Source: Gluconobacter aidae
GTDB taxonomy: Bacteria; Pseudomonadota; Alphaproteobacteria; Acetobacterales; Acetobacteraceae
Direction of reading: 5' to 3'
DNA: 64,000 nt
Assembly: GCF_009547075.1 (NCBI RefSeq)
Contig: NZ_WIPH01000001.1
Span: 186,001-250,000 of the forward strand
Shown: positions 24,970 to 33,651 of the stretch, in pieces
Layout of the letters: each line of letters opens with the position of its first letter
How positions within the stretch are numbered: the first letter of the stretch is position 1
Translations under genes and position numbers: made by a program
The notes under the pieces: generated by a model
Told to the model about the DNA's origin: nothing
Seen by the model: only the letters and a program-made list of their open reading frames with translations
The model's database searches: none

Positions 24970-26202
24970 GTGCGGACTAGACGCTCTCTTTTCGGTGGGG
25001 TGGCAGGCATTGCGGCCTGTGCTTCTTTTGCGGGGCCCCTGAAGGCGTTTGCGCGCCCGCACCGTCATGCAGGCCATGCTGCGAAAGCCGCTGCGGCTCC
25101 TGCGGCGGACGCTCCTGTCGGCACGCCGGCGAATACGCCGATCGGCCCGTTCGATACGGTGGCGCGCTGGGCCTATGTCGTGGATTACGACACGGGCGCA
25201 GTCCTGCTCGACAAGGCGTCGGACGAGCGCATGGCTCCGTCTTCGCTGACGAAGATGATGACGGCCTATATCGTGTTCGGCATGCTGGCCACGGGGCGTA
25301 TCCGTCTGGAGCAGAGCCTGCCGGTCAGCGAGAAAGCCTGGCGCACGCAGGGCTCCAAGATGTTCGTGCCGCTGGGCCAGAGCGTTCTGGTGTCCGATCT
25401 GATCCAGGGCATGCTGATCCAGTCCGGCAACGATGCCTGCATCGTTCTGGCGGAAGGTATCGCCGGTTCGGAAGAGCGCTTCGTTGCGATGATGAACGAG
25501 GAAGCGCCGAAGCTCGGCATGATGAACTCGCATTTCGTCAACGTCACGGGTCTGCCGGCAGACGGCCACTACATGACGGCGCGTGATGTCGCGACAATCG
25601 CGTCGCATCTGATCCGCGATTTCCCGCAGTATTATCATTATTTCGGTGAGCTTGAGTTCACCTATAACCACATCCGTCAGGGCAACCGGAACGTGCTGGT
25701 GGACAAGGGCCTCGCTGACGGTCTGAAGACCGGTCATACGGATGCGGGTGGTTTCGGACTCTGTGCAAGCTCTCAGCGCAACGGCAACCGCGTCATCGTC
25801 GTCATCAACGGCACGGCGTCGAGCAATGAACGTGCCCATGAGGGCGAGCGCCTGATGTCCTGGGCGTTTGCGAATTTCGAGAACGCCACGCTGTTCCGTC
25901 GCGGACAGGTTGTGGATTCCGCGCCGGTCTGGATGGGCGAACACCGTCAGGTCCCGCTGGTCGCAGGGGCCGATATCGTCATGACGCTCCCGGTGGGCTG
26001 GCAGCAGCGCTCCCATATCGGGGTGGACTATGCCTCTCCGGTGATCGCGCCGGTGACGAAGGGCCAGGTCTGCGGTGCGCTGGTGATTTCCGCGCCGAAC
26101 ATGGCTGACATCCGCGTACCGCTTGAGGCGGGCGAATCGGTTGCAAAGCTTGGACTGGTCGCCCGCGCCATGACGCGTCTGGGCCATGGTCCCGCGCAGT
26201 AA
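24970..26202 (+). CDS. D-alanyl-D-alanine carboxypeptidase (PBP5/6 type)
   Basis: Low-molecular-weight penicillin-binding protein that trims the terminal D-Ala of peptidoglycan pentapeptides. The catalytic S-x-x-K is Ser92-Lys95 (SSLTK), the second motif SGN begins at residue 152, and KTG is at 253-255. A C-terminal PBP5-type beta domain follows (VDSAPVWMG onward). The N-terminus from GTG 24970 begins RTRRSLFGG with a hydrophobic stretch, which looks like a Tat signal; an upstream ATG at 24928 that overlaps the RlpA-like stop is the alternative start. An alanine/histidine-rich linker precedes the catalytic domain. Confidence 0.9.
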   Translation: MRTRRSLFGGVAGIAACASFAGPLKAFARPHRHAGHAAKAAAAPAADAPVGTPANTPIGPFDTVARWAYVVDYDTGAVLLDKASDERMAPSSLTKMMTAYIVFGMLATGRIRLEQSLPVSEKAWRTQGSKMFVPLGQSVLVSDLIQGMLIQSGNDACIVLAEGIAGSEERFVAMMNEEAPKLGMMNSHFVNVTGLPADGHYMTARDVATIASHLIRDFPQYYHYFGELEFTYNHIRQGNRNVLVDKGLADGLKTGHTDAGGFGLCASSQRNGNRVIVVINGTASSNERAHEGERLMSWAFANFENATLFRRGQVVDSAPVWMGEHRQVPLVAGADIVMTLPVGWQQRSHIGVDYASPVIAPVTKGQVCGALVISAPNMADIRVPLEAGESVAKLGLVARAMTRLGHGPAQ

Positions 26203-26206
26203 GGGC

Positions 26207-26851
26207 ATGGCTGGAAAAGGACTGTTCATTACGCTGGAAGGCGGCGAGGGGGCCGGGAAATCCACCCAGGCCCGCCTTCTGGCTGAGGCCCTGCGCGCGG
26301 AAGGGCACGACGTCCTTCTGACGCGGGAGCCCGGTGGTACGCCGGGCGCGGAGGAAATCCGCAACCTGCTGCTGTTCGGGAAGGTCGATCTGTCCTGGCG
26401 GGCGGAAATCCTGATGCACATGGCCGCCCGGTCGGACCATCTCGACAACGCCATTCTGCCTGCACTTTCGCGTGGCGAAATCGTGGTCTGTGACCGCTTC
26501 CATGACTCGACGCTGGCCTATCAGGGCTATGGCATCGGGCAGGGGGCGTCCGAAGTTCTGGCGTTCCTGAATGGTGCCCGCAAACTCGTGGATTTCGAGC
26601 CGGATCTGACGCTGATGCTGGAACTCCCCCGGACGCAGGCGCTCGCGCGTCTGAAAGCGCGGGGCGGCCAGACGGACCGTTACGAGGCTCAGGCGGAAGC
26701 ATTCCACGAGCGCGTTCTGGCCGGGTTCGATGCGATTGCGTCGGCTGATCCGGCGCGCGTGAAACGGGTCGATGCTGGCCAGACGCCGGAGGCCGTTAGT
26801 GCGGCACTCCTGCAAGCCGTGCATAATATCCTGACGGTTCAGGGCGTGTGA
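26207..26851 (+). CDS. tmk: Thymidylate kinase
   Basis: Converts dTMP to dTDP for DNA synthesis. The 214-residue protein has the P-loop GGEGAGKST, the DR[FY]H motif DRFHDSTLAYQGYG, and TREPGGTPGAEEIR, the family substrate-binding segment. The ATG at 26207 follows TAAGGG and lies 4 bases after the carboxypeptidase stop. Its stop overlaps the GTG of holB, a pairing of tmk and holB common in bacteria. Confidence 0.95.
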   Translation: MAGKGLFITLEGGEGAGKSTQARLLAEALRAEGHDVLLTREPGGTPGAEEIRNLLLFGKVDLSWRAEILMHMAARSDHLDNAILPALSRGEIVVCDRFHDSTLAYQGYGIGQGASEVLAFLNGARKLVDFEPDLTLMLELPRTQALARLKARGGQTDRYEAQAEAFHERVLAGFDAIASADPARVKRVDAGQTPEAVSAALLQAVHNILTVQGV

Positions 26852-27771
26852 GTGATCCACGGCACACTCTGAACCTGTATGGCCATGCCGAGGCGGAAGC
26901 GACGTTCCGGCAGGCTCTGGCCAGTGGCAGGCTGCATCATGCCTGGCTGATCTGCGGTCCGGCAGGAATCGGCAAGGCGACGCTGGCGTTCCGTCTGGCC
27001 CGGCTGCTGCTGAATGCGGAAAATCCGGACTCGTCGCAGGCACGGCGTATCGTGGCCGGAACGCATGGCGACCTGCTGGAAATCTCGCGGACCGTGGACG
27101 AGAAAAAAGGCCGTCTGCGCGGTGAAATTACCGCAGCAGATGTGCGCCCGGTCCAGACGTTTCTGCATCACACGGCGACCGAAGGCGGATGGCGCGTGGT
27201 GATCGTGGACGGGGCGGAATATCTGAACCGGTTCGCGGCCAACGCGCTGCTCAAGATCCTCGAAGAGCCGCCCCCGCGCTGTGCCCTGCTGCTGACCACT
27301 TCCTCTCCGGGCGCGCTCCTGCCCACGATCCGCAGCCGCTGCCGGATGCTCACATTGTCCGCGCTGTCGGATGCGGATATGCGGGTCGCACTGCCGGGCA
27401 TCTCTGCGGATGTGCTGGCGCGGGCGCATGGATCGCCGGGCCGCGCACTCTTTCTGGCGCAGGACCGGGACGGCGCGATTGCCTCATTTGTGGCGGAAAT
27501 CCTTGCCGGACAGGTGCGCGGGTCGGAAACCATGGCCCTGAGCGAGCGTATTGCGAAGGAGGCTGAAGGTTTCGCATTGCTCTGCGATTTGCTAGGCGAG
27601 GGACTGGCAGACCGTGCGCGCTCGGCAGCGCGGCGCGGGGATCTGGCAAAGGCCGATCTGGCGGCGCGGCAGTGTTCCGAACTGGACACGCTGAGGCGTC
27701 AGACCGAAGGCTTCAATCTGGACAAGGCCCAGGCCATCCGTCAGGCAGCGGAACTCGCTTCCGGCAACTGA
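26848..27771 (+). CDS. holB: DNA polymerase III delta-prime subunit
   Basis: Clamp-loader subunit of 307 residues. It shows the AAA+ fold with SGRLHHAWLICGPAGIGKATLA near the N-terminus, VVIVDGAEYLNRFAANALLKILEEPP and TTSSPGALLPTIRSRC, the last two being strong delta-prime/HolB marks. The P-loop has alanine after the lysine (GKA instead of GK[ST]), in line with the delta-prime subunit not binding ATP. The zinc-module cysteines of Escherichia coli delta-prime are absent. The GTG start overlaps the tmk stop. Confidence 0.93.
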   Translation: MSDPRHTLNLYGHAEAEATFRQALASGRLHHAWLICGPAGIGKATLAFRLARLLLNAENPDSSQARRIVAGTHGDLLEISRTVDEKKGRLRGEITAADVRPVQTFLHHTATEGGWRVVIVDGAEYLNRFAANALLKILEEPPPRCALLLTTSSPGALLPTIRSRCRMLTLSALSDADMRVALPGISADVLARAHGSPGRALFLAQDRDGAIASFVAEILAGQVRGSETMALSERIAKEAEGFALLCDLLGEGLADRARSAARRGDLAKADLAARQCSELDTLRRQTEGFNLDKAQAIRQAAELASGN

Positions 27772-27801
27772 GATGGTCCGGGCGTTATGAAACGAGTGGA
27801 C

Positions 27802-29337
27802 ATGACGCGGCGCTTCACCATCACGACCCCGATCTTCTATGTGAACGGCGCTCCGCATATCGGGCATGCCTACACCTCCATCGCGGCCGACGTTCTGGCC
27901 CGTTTCCATCGCCTGAACGGCGAAGAGGTGCTGTTCGTCAGCGGCACTGACGAGCATGGCCAGAAGGTCGAGCAGACGGCCGTCGCCAAGGGGATGGACC
28001 CGCAGGCCTATGCCGATGAGGTTTCAGCCTCCTTCCGCCAGATGCAGAAGGACATGGCGATCTCGACCGATGAGTTCATCCGCACGACCGAGGAGCGCCA
28101 CAAGGGCGCGGCCAGGGCGCTGTGGGAAAAGGTCGCGGCGAACGGACATATCTATCTGGGCGCCTATGAAGGCTGGTATTCCACCCGCGATGAAGCCTTC
28201 ATCGGCGAAGACGAACTCGTCAAAAAGCCGGATGGAACATTCGTGGCACCGTCTGGTGCACCGGTCGAGCGCGTCAAGGAACCGTCCTATTTCTTCCGCT
28301 TGTCCGATTTTCAGGACCGGCTTCTGAAGCTGTATGAAGACAATCCCGACTTCATCGGCCCCGTCGGCCCGCGTCGTGAGATCGAGAGCTTCGTGCGTCA
28401 GGGGCTGCGTGACCTGTCCGTCAGCCGCACGAGCTTCAAATGGGGTGTTCCGGTCCCGAACGATCCGGACCATGTCATGTATGTCTGGTTCGATGCGCTG
28501 GCGAACTACCTGACGGCTGTAGGCTATCCAGACCTCAACGATCCACGCGCGAAGTTCTGGCCGGCGGATGTGCATGTCGTTGGCAAGGAAATCGCGCGTT
28601 TCCACTGCGTGTACTGGCCCGCCTTCCTGATGGCGGCTGGCATTGATCTGCCGAAGAGCGTCTTCGCCCATGGCTGGTGGACGGTCGAGGGCGAGAAGAT
28701 GAGCAAGTCTCTCGGTAACGTCCTTGATCCGAAGGCGCTGGCCGACGAATTCGGGCTGGATGCGCTGCGCTTCTTCCTGATGCGCGAAGTGCCGTTTGGC
28801 GGCGATTCCAATTTCAGCCGCCGCTCCATGATTACGCGCACGAATGTCGAGCTGGCGAACGATCTCGGCAATCTGTGCCAGCGCACATTGAGCCAGGTGG
28901 CCCGCAATCTGGGCGGCGTTCTGCCCGAGCGCGGCACGCTCACCGAAGACGATCAGGCCATGCTGGCGATGGTGACGCTGCTGCCGACGATCATGTCCGA
29001 GCAGATCGAGCGCAAGGCGATCACCGATGCGCTGGAAGAAGTCTGGAAGGTCATCCGCGCCGCCAATTCCTATATCGACCGTCAGGCGCCGTGGGCTCTG
29101 AAAAAGACCGATCCGGAGCGGATGGCGGATGTGCTGCGTGTCCTCGTGGACATGATCCGCGGTATCGCAACCATGCTTCAGCCCTACATGCCGAACACGA
29201 TGGACCGGATGCTGACCCAACTCGGTGTGCAGGACGACGAGCGGACGTTCGCGGCTCTTGAAACGCTGCTTCCACCGGGTCGCACGCTTCCGAAACCCGA
29301 AGGTCTGTTCCCGCGCTTTGTCGAGGAAGAGGCATGA
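27802..29337 (+). CDS. metG: Methionyl-tRNA synthetase
   Basis: Class I synthetase of 511 residues (516 if the upstream ATG 27787 is used). The HIGH motif is HIGHAYTS and the KMSKS motif is EKMSKSLGNVLDP. The connective insert reads GAYEGWYSTRDEAFIGEDEL, without the Cys-x-x-Cys zinc knuckles, placing it in the zinc-free form common in Alphaproteobacteria. There is no C-terminal tRNA-binding EMAP-like domain. It overlaps tatD by 4 bases. Confidence 0.95.
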   Translation: MTRRFTITTPIFYVNGAPHIGHAYTSIAADVLARFHRLNGEEVLFVSGTDEHGQKVEQTAVAKGMDPQAYADEVSASFRQMQKDMAISTDEFIRTTEERHKGAARALWEKVAANGHIYLGAYEGWYSTRDEAFIGEDELVKKPDGTFVAPSGAPVERVKEPSYFFRLSDFQDRLLKLYEDNPDFIGPVGPRREIESFVRQGLRDLSVSRTSFKWGVPVPNDPDHVMYVWFDALANYLTAVGYPDLNDPRAKFWPADVHVVGKEIARFHCVYWPAFLMAAGIDLPKSVFAHGWWTVEGEKMSKSLGNVLDPKALADEFGLDALRFFLMREVPFGGDSNFSRRSMITRTNVELANDLGNLCQRTLSQVARNLGGVLPERGTLTEDDQAMLAMVTLLPTIMSEQIERKAITDALEEVWKVIRAANSYIDRQAPWALKKTDPERMADVLRVLVDMIRGIATMLQPYMPNTMDRMLTQLGVQDDERTFAALETLLPPGRTLPKPEGLFPRFVEEEA

Positions 29338-30119
29338 CGGGACTGATCGACACGCATTGTCATCTGGACAAGCTCGATGATCTCGCGCCCGCTTTCGAAC
29401 TGGCGCGGGAGTCCGGCCTGTCTGGCATGATTACGATTGGCACGCGCTTTTCACAGGCGGATACCCAGATCGCCCTGACGCAGCATGATACGCCGGATCT
29501 GCGCATCTGGTGTGCAATCGGCACTCATCCGGATTATGCGGGCGAGGAGCGTCTGCCGTCCGTCGAGGAACTCGTCGCCAGGACCGAAGCTCCAGCCGTC
29601 GTGGCAATTGGAGAGACGGGGCTGGATTATTTCCATAGCGGAGATGAAGCCAAACCAGCGCAGCACGCAGCTTTCCGTACCCATATCGCGGCCGCACGCC
29701 AGACGGGACTGCCCGTCGTCATCCACACCCGCAACGCCGATGACGACATGATCGCCATCCTGCGTGAGGAACACGCCAGGGGAGCGTTTCCGTTCCTGAT
29801 CCACTGCTTTGCGTCAGGTCCGAAACTGGCGGAAGCGGCGCTGGAACTGGGGGGCTATATCAGCTTCTCCGGCCTTCTGACCTTCCCTAAATGCGAGGAA
29901 ATCCGCGAAGTGGCGCGGATGGTGCCGGAAGACCGTATTCTGGTCGAGACGGATAGTCCGTTCCTGGCACCTGTCCCGAAACGCGGAAAACCCAACACGC
30001 CGGGTTACGTCGCGCACACGGCGGCTCGGCTGGCTGAAGAGCGGGGAGTGTCGCTGGATGAAATCACGCGGATCACATCTGAAAACGCTCGCCGTCTGTT
30101 CCCGAGGATCGCTGCGTGA
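29334..30119 (+). CDS. tatD: TatD-family metal-dependent DNase
   Basis: A 261-residue TIM-barrel hydrolase with the metal ligands DTHCHLD at the start, AIGETGLDYF, HTRNAD, HCF and VETDSPFLAPVPKRGKPN. TatD proteins are 3'-5' exonucleases on DNA. Position straight after metG is a conserved arrangement. ATGA overlaps link it to metG, and its own TGA overlaps the GTG of the next gene. Confidence 0.94.
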   Translation: MTGLIDTHCHLDKLDDLAPAFELARESGLSGMITIGTRFSQADTQIALTQHDTPDLRIWCAIGTHPDYAGEERLPSVEELVARTEAPAVVAIGETGLDYFHSGDEAKPAQHAAFRTHIAAARQTGLPVVIHTRNADDDMIAILREEHARGAFPFLIHCFASGPKLAEAALELGGYISFSGLLTFPKCEEIREVARMVPEDRILVETDSPFLAPVPKRGKPNTPGYVAHTAARLAEERGVSLDEITRITSENARRLFPRIAA

Positions 30120-30913
30120 AAGTGACGATCCTTGGATGTGGTGGCTCTGCCGGCGTTCCCATGATCGGGGGCGAGGAGGGTCCACGGACGGGGATCTGGG
30201 GCGCCTGCGATCCAGCGGAGCCACGTAACCGGCGCTCGCGTTCCTCAGTCGTGATCGAAGGTGAGGGCGGTTTCCGGCTTCTGGTGGATTCCGGGCCGGA
30301 TTTTCGCAATCAGATGCTGAGCTGTGGCCTGAGCCATGTGCATGCGGTTCTCTACACGCATCCGCATAGCGACCATATCGGTGGTCTGGACGAATTGCGG
30401 GCCATCAACCGCGTGATCGAAACGCCTCTGCCGCTGCTGGCCACGCCGGATGTTCTGGAAGAACTGCGCCTGCGTTACGCCTATGCGTTCGCGCCGTGGA
30501 AAGGACCAGAGTTCTATCGGCCGGTTTTTGACGAGCATGTCGTGCAGCCCGGAGAAACAGTCACGTTCCCCGGTCTGACCGCTCGGATTTTCGAGCAGCG
30601 TCACGGTCGGATTACCTCTCTGGGCGTGCGATGCGGAAACTTCGCCTACAGCACGGATGTCGAGACGCTTTCAGAGCAGTCCCTGATGCTGCTTGAAGGC
30701 GTGCGGACCTGGATCGTGGACTGCTTCCAGTACGAGCCTCATCCGGCTCATGCCTGGCTCGAACGCGTGCTGGAGTGGCGCGAGCGCCTCGGTGTGGGGC
30801 ACGTCATCCTGACCCATATGGGGCCAGAAATGGATTATCAGACATTGCGCCAGACATTGCCCGCGGGCGTCGAACCCGCCTATGACGGAATGGTTCTCGA
30901 ACTGGAGGCTTAG
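30116..30913 (+). CDS. MBL-fold metallohydrolase (PhnP-like)
   Basis: A 265-residue beta-lactamase-fold hydrolase. The metal site is THPHSDHIGG (H-x-H-x-D-H). The start VTILGCGGSAGVP and RSRSSVVI follow the PhnP/RNase Z-like pattern of cyclic phosphodiesterases, with further ligands at FAYSTDVE, and ILTHMGPEMDY near the end. It ends the metG-tatD-MBL run, an order seen in many Alphaproteobacteria. The natural substrate is not defined for this subgroup. Confidence 0.87.
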   Translation: MKVTILGCGGSAGVPMIGGEEGPRTGIWGACDPAEPRNRRSRSSVVIEGEGGFRLLVDSGPDFRNQMLSCGLSHVHAVLYTHPHSDHIGGLDELRAINRVIETPLPLLATPDVLEELRLRYAYAFAPWKGPEFYRPVFDEHVVQPGETVTFPGLTARIFEQRHGRITSLGVRCGNFAYSTDVETLSEQSLMLLEGVRTWIVDCFQYEPHPAHAWLERVLEWRERLGVGHVILTHMGPEMDYQTLRQTLPAGVEPAYDGMVLELEA

Positions 30914-31423
30914 TGTGGCGGACTGTTCTGTACCGGAGTGTCCGGTGAGAGAGCAGTCCGCCCTGTCGGCTGTCCGACCAGCACGGCGGGTGGAACGGAC
31001 GGATTGAGCGGATACCGCGTTCCGTCAAACCGCATGCGACTGACGAGAAGGGCAGGGCCCCACGTCCGGCACCTGTCCGGAATAGGAAATTTCGAGATCG
31101 TGCCAGCCATGGGCTAGATGGGGCAGGACGCGAACAGGCAGATGAACCAGCGTCATACGTGACAGAAGCCGCTATTTGCCTCCTTGGCTGGTAAGAATGA
31201 AGAGCATGCATCCACCGGTTACGCCGCACCATTCGTCACTCCGCGCATAAACCAGGTACTGCCGTGTCTTTCCTGTCGCGTCCAGTGCGACGTCCGCTCC
31301 CTGAAAGCAGTGTAGGCCGAGCTTTCCTCTTATGAAGTCCATCATTGCGGTGGACGGCGCTGCGCCGCCCTGTCCATGAAACATGAACAGGGCGTACAGG
31401 AGGAGGGCGAGCGACCGTCGCAT
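30910..31423 (-). pseudogene. Broken secreted-protein gene (nonsense codon plus frameshift)
   Basis: Reading from 31423 gives a signal peptide (MRRSLALLLYALFMF, then GGAAPS) and a small domain with three cysteines (HCFQG, EWCGVTGGC). The frame stops at TAG 31172-31174 after SQGGK. Past that stop the same frame goes on as protein-like sequence (RLLSRMTLVHLPVRVLPHL, HGWHDLEISYSG, then PDVGP). It must then shift frame near 31050-31065 in a GGGCCCC run to continue as RMRFDGTRYPLNPS and PVQNSPPH, ending at 30910. The pattern WHDL...FDG..YPxNPS looks like one original protein of about 170 residues. A sequencing error could explain the shift but not also the stop. A truncated 83-residue product is possible. 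Confidence 0.66.
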
Positions 31424-31439
31424 GGCAGTCCGCTTCGGG

Positions 31440-33074
31440 TCAGAACGTCATCATCGCACCAGCCGACATGGTGTGATCGCTTTCGTGGGCGCTGCTGTGG
31501 GAATCCGATTCCGTATGGGCATACTCGCCGACGATCGTGAACCAGTCCGTCAGGTTGTAATAGATCGCTCCGACTTCCGACTGGTTGCGCCGGACCATGT
31601 CCGGATTGTCCTCACCAGGCGCCTGATAGAGGTTGCTGACGCCGTAGCTTCCAACAAGCTTGAGCTTGGGCAGGATCTTGTAGGCTGCCTGGACGTAGTA
31701 GCCTTCGGAATCACGCTTGCGTCCATTGGCAGATACGCCATCGAAGAAGATGCCGGTCGTACCAAGGCCACTGCCATAGTAGTAATAGGCCACGCCTTCG
31801 AACGGGCCGCGCGTGACTTTCACGCCAACGTCGCCGGCCTCGACCGTCGTGCCTTTCCGGCTGCTGCTGCCCAGTGTTGAGCTGGTCAGGTTCTGCTGAT
31901 GCTGGACGAGGAAGCTGCTCCAAAAGCGGGTCGTGAAGCCGAGAATATTGCCATCATAGGTGACTTTGCCCTGAAGCATGGGCGAACTGTGCTGGGTCGT
32001 GGTCGCGGACAGGCCGCCACCGGCAAAATTGTATTCATCCAGCGGCGTCATGACACCGACGGACGCCTGAAAACCCTTCCATTTCGGCGAGATATAGGTG
32101 ATTTGCGGCAACCAGTCGGTATAGACATAGCCCACGCCGATACGACCGAGTGACGTGTTGGCGGGATTGGCGTTGCTGCCGGTACTGCCGACGCTGAGGA
32201 GTGTGGCATCGTTCAGGATGGCGTCAGACGCAAACAGCGCAATGTCGCGACCCAGCTTGACCGTACCGAACTTGTCCGTGCCAGCGGTCATGTAAACCTG
32301 ACGGAAATCGAGGCCGGCCGTTCCGAGGCCCACCGGACTGCCGCCCGAATTGGCGTTGAAGGTACTGGGATTGTTGTTGTTGATGCCGGGATACATGCCG
32401 AAGACGGCGCCGAGCTTGATCCCGTCCTGAACCGTATTCAGCTTGAGGATCAGGCCGCCCGGCAGCAGGCCGTTACGAACGGATGAGGAATCAAAGCCGC
32501 TGCTGCCGGTCGAGACGCCACCAGCAACAGCGCGACCACCGGCTGGGCTGTTATAGGTGTAGTAGGCGTTGACGAAGCCCGAGATGTTGATGTCGATCTG
32601 GCCAGCCTGGATCGTAACGCCTTTGCCCGCGACATAGGGCTTCACGCGCACGATGCTGTCCGGATTGTAGGTGCGTCGCGCTTCCAGAAGCGAATTGCGG
32701 GCATCCTGGGCACTGGCCGACGCCTCCATGGCGGCACGGCGCGCTGCGGAAACGGCAGCAACGGTCGTGACATCGGGGGGGGCCTCGAGGCTGCTGCCTT
32801 CATTCTGGGGCCCATAGCGCATGTAGCGGTTGCGGTGACGGGACCGAGCAGCAGGGGCGCTGTCATCGTCGCGCTGTAGGGAAGGATGCGAGTGATGCTG
32901 ATGATGGGCCAGCAGAACATTGTATTCCGTGCTGGTCAGGCTGCCCTTGGCCCGGAGAATGTCGAGCAGTTCCGTATAATCATCTGCCCGTGCCACATTC
33001 GGAAGGATGGAGAGTGCAGCAATGCAGAATGTGCTTCCCAGGAGACTCAGGCGGCACAGGGACATAGATGGCAT
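31440..33074 (-). CDS. Outer-membrane beta-barrel porin
   Basis: About 544 residues with an ATG at 33074 (GGAG about 10 bases upstream), a signal peptide ending at N-V-A-R-A and a helical, histidine- and alanine-rich lead (AHHQHHSHPS, EASASAQDARNSLLEARR). The remainder alternates as beta strands with glycine/asparagine/serine-rich loops (FVNAYYTYNS, GLDFRQVYMTAG, KLGRDIALFASD), and it ends in phenylalanine (SAGAMMTF), the usual porin finish. The GRDIALF segment is seen in Gram-negative trimeric porins. Cargo is unknown. It is divergent from the POT transporter, with a 577-base intergenic region between them. Confidence 0.85.
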   Translation of the reverse strand: MPSMSLCRLSLLGSTFCIAALSILPNVARADDYTELLDILRAKGSLTSTEYNVLLAHHQHHSHPSLQRDDDSAPAARSRHRNRYMRYGPQNEGSSLEAPPDVTTVAAVSAARRAAMEASASAQDARNSLLEARRTYNPDSIVRVKPYVAGKGVTIQAGQIDINISGFVNAYYTYNSPAGGRAVAGGVSTGSSGFDSSSVRNGLLPGGLILKLNTVQDGIKLGAVFGMYPGINNNNPSTFNANSGGSPVGLGTAGLDFRQVYMTAGTDKFGTVKLGRDIALFASDAILNDATLLSVGSTGSNANPANTSLGRIGVGYVYTDWLPQITYISPKWKGFQASVGVMTPLDEYNFAGGGLSATTTQHSSPMLQGKVTYDGNILGFTTRFWSSFLVQHQQNLTSSTLGSSSRKGTTVEAGDVGVKVTRGPFEGVAYYYYGSGLGTTGIFFDGVSANGRKRDSEGYYVQAAYKILPKLKLVGSYGVSNLYQAPGEDNPDMVRRNQSEVGAIYYNLTDWFTIVGEYAHTESDSHSSAHESDHTMSAGAMMTF

Positions 33075-33651
33075 AAACAGCCGCTCCCGCGGATACACCG
33101 GTGCGCGCAATGCGGGCGCTCACCGATAGAATGGACTACAATGCTTTTCCTAGCGCGAATGGAGACATCCTTCGCAACAATAGGATGTGTTCTCACGAAA
33201 ACGTCAGAAATTCAAGATTTTCAGATATATTGGTTGGCATAATATATCTTATACGACATTTGTGTGAGCGCGAACCCGGCCCCTGACCTGCGTCCGGATT
33301 TCTCTCCGTCAGATTGCTCTGGAAGCAATAATATCGGCAGTTTTCAGCCATTTTCTGCTTATGGCAAAATGCCATCACCGTTTTGCCCCGGATTTTCCGG
33401 CTTCCAGCAGCTGCTTTCTGATGGATGCAAGGCTTTCCCGTAACGGCAAACCTGGCGTCTGTGGCAAAATGCCAACTTCAGGAATTAGGCCATTTTGCCA
33501 TAGATCGGATGCTGGCTCACCTTGCTGTGGTACTATGGCAAAACGCCACAAATACACTCTATGGCATTTTGCCACTACCTTCTCTCCCCCTTTACCTCAC
33601 CGGCTTTCTCCCTTTACGCAGGTTATCCCGCCCCTGCGCGAATGAGGCCGC
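33075..33651. other. Porin/POT intergenic region without genes
   Basis: This 577-base gap between divergent genes has no convincing ORF. The porin-side third (about 33130-33270) is markedly AT-rich for this genome (for example TGGCATAATATATCTTATACG near 33234-33254), and the POT-side half holds the palindrome array. Short open frames here lack ribosome sites and family likeness. Confidence 0.7.
33361..33575. promoter_or_regulatory. Array of five 13-bp palindromes, TGGCAAAATGCCA type
   Basis: The motif TGGCAAAATGCCA or its complement occurs at 33362-33374 (exact), 33462-33474 (exact), 33488-33500 (GGCCATTTTGCCA, 11 of 13), 33536-33548 (TGGCAAAACGCCA, one change) and 33562-33574 (exact, reverse form). 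The last four fall as two pairs with the same 26-base start-to-start spacing, 48 bases between the inner members. A weaker half-site is at 33381-33387. They lie 80-290 bases before the POT gene and after an AT-rich stretch (33150-33270) that may hold the porin promoter. Repeated palindromic sites of this sort usually bind a dimeric repressor or activator; which one is not known. Confidence 0.75.

Noticed and set aside
28024-29220. Long minus-strand ORF opposite metG
   Set aside because: Shadow of metG, which has intact HIGH and KMSKS motifs; no ribosome site or domain on the opposite strand.
30804-31232. Minus-strand ORF of 142 codons over the end of the MBL gene
   Set aside because: It is a third frame over the broken secreted-protein gene and the MBL gene, with no motif or start signal.
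33362-33374. Sigma-54 promoter reading of the TGGCA motif
   Set aside because: The palindrome is symmetrical and repeated, and the TTGCA half at the required spacing is not present in the copies.
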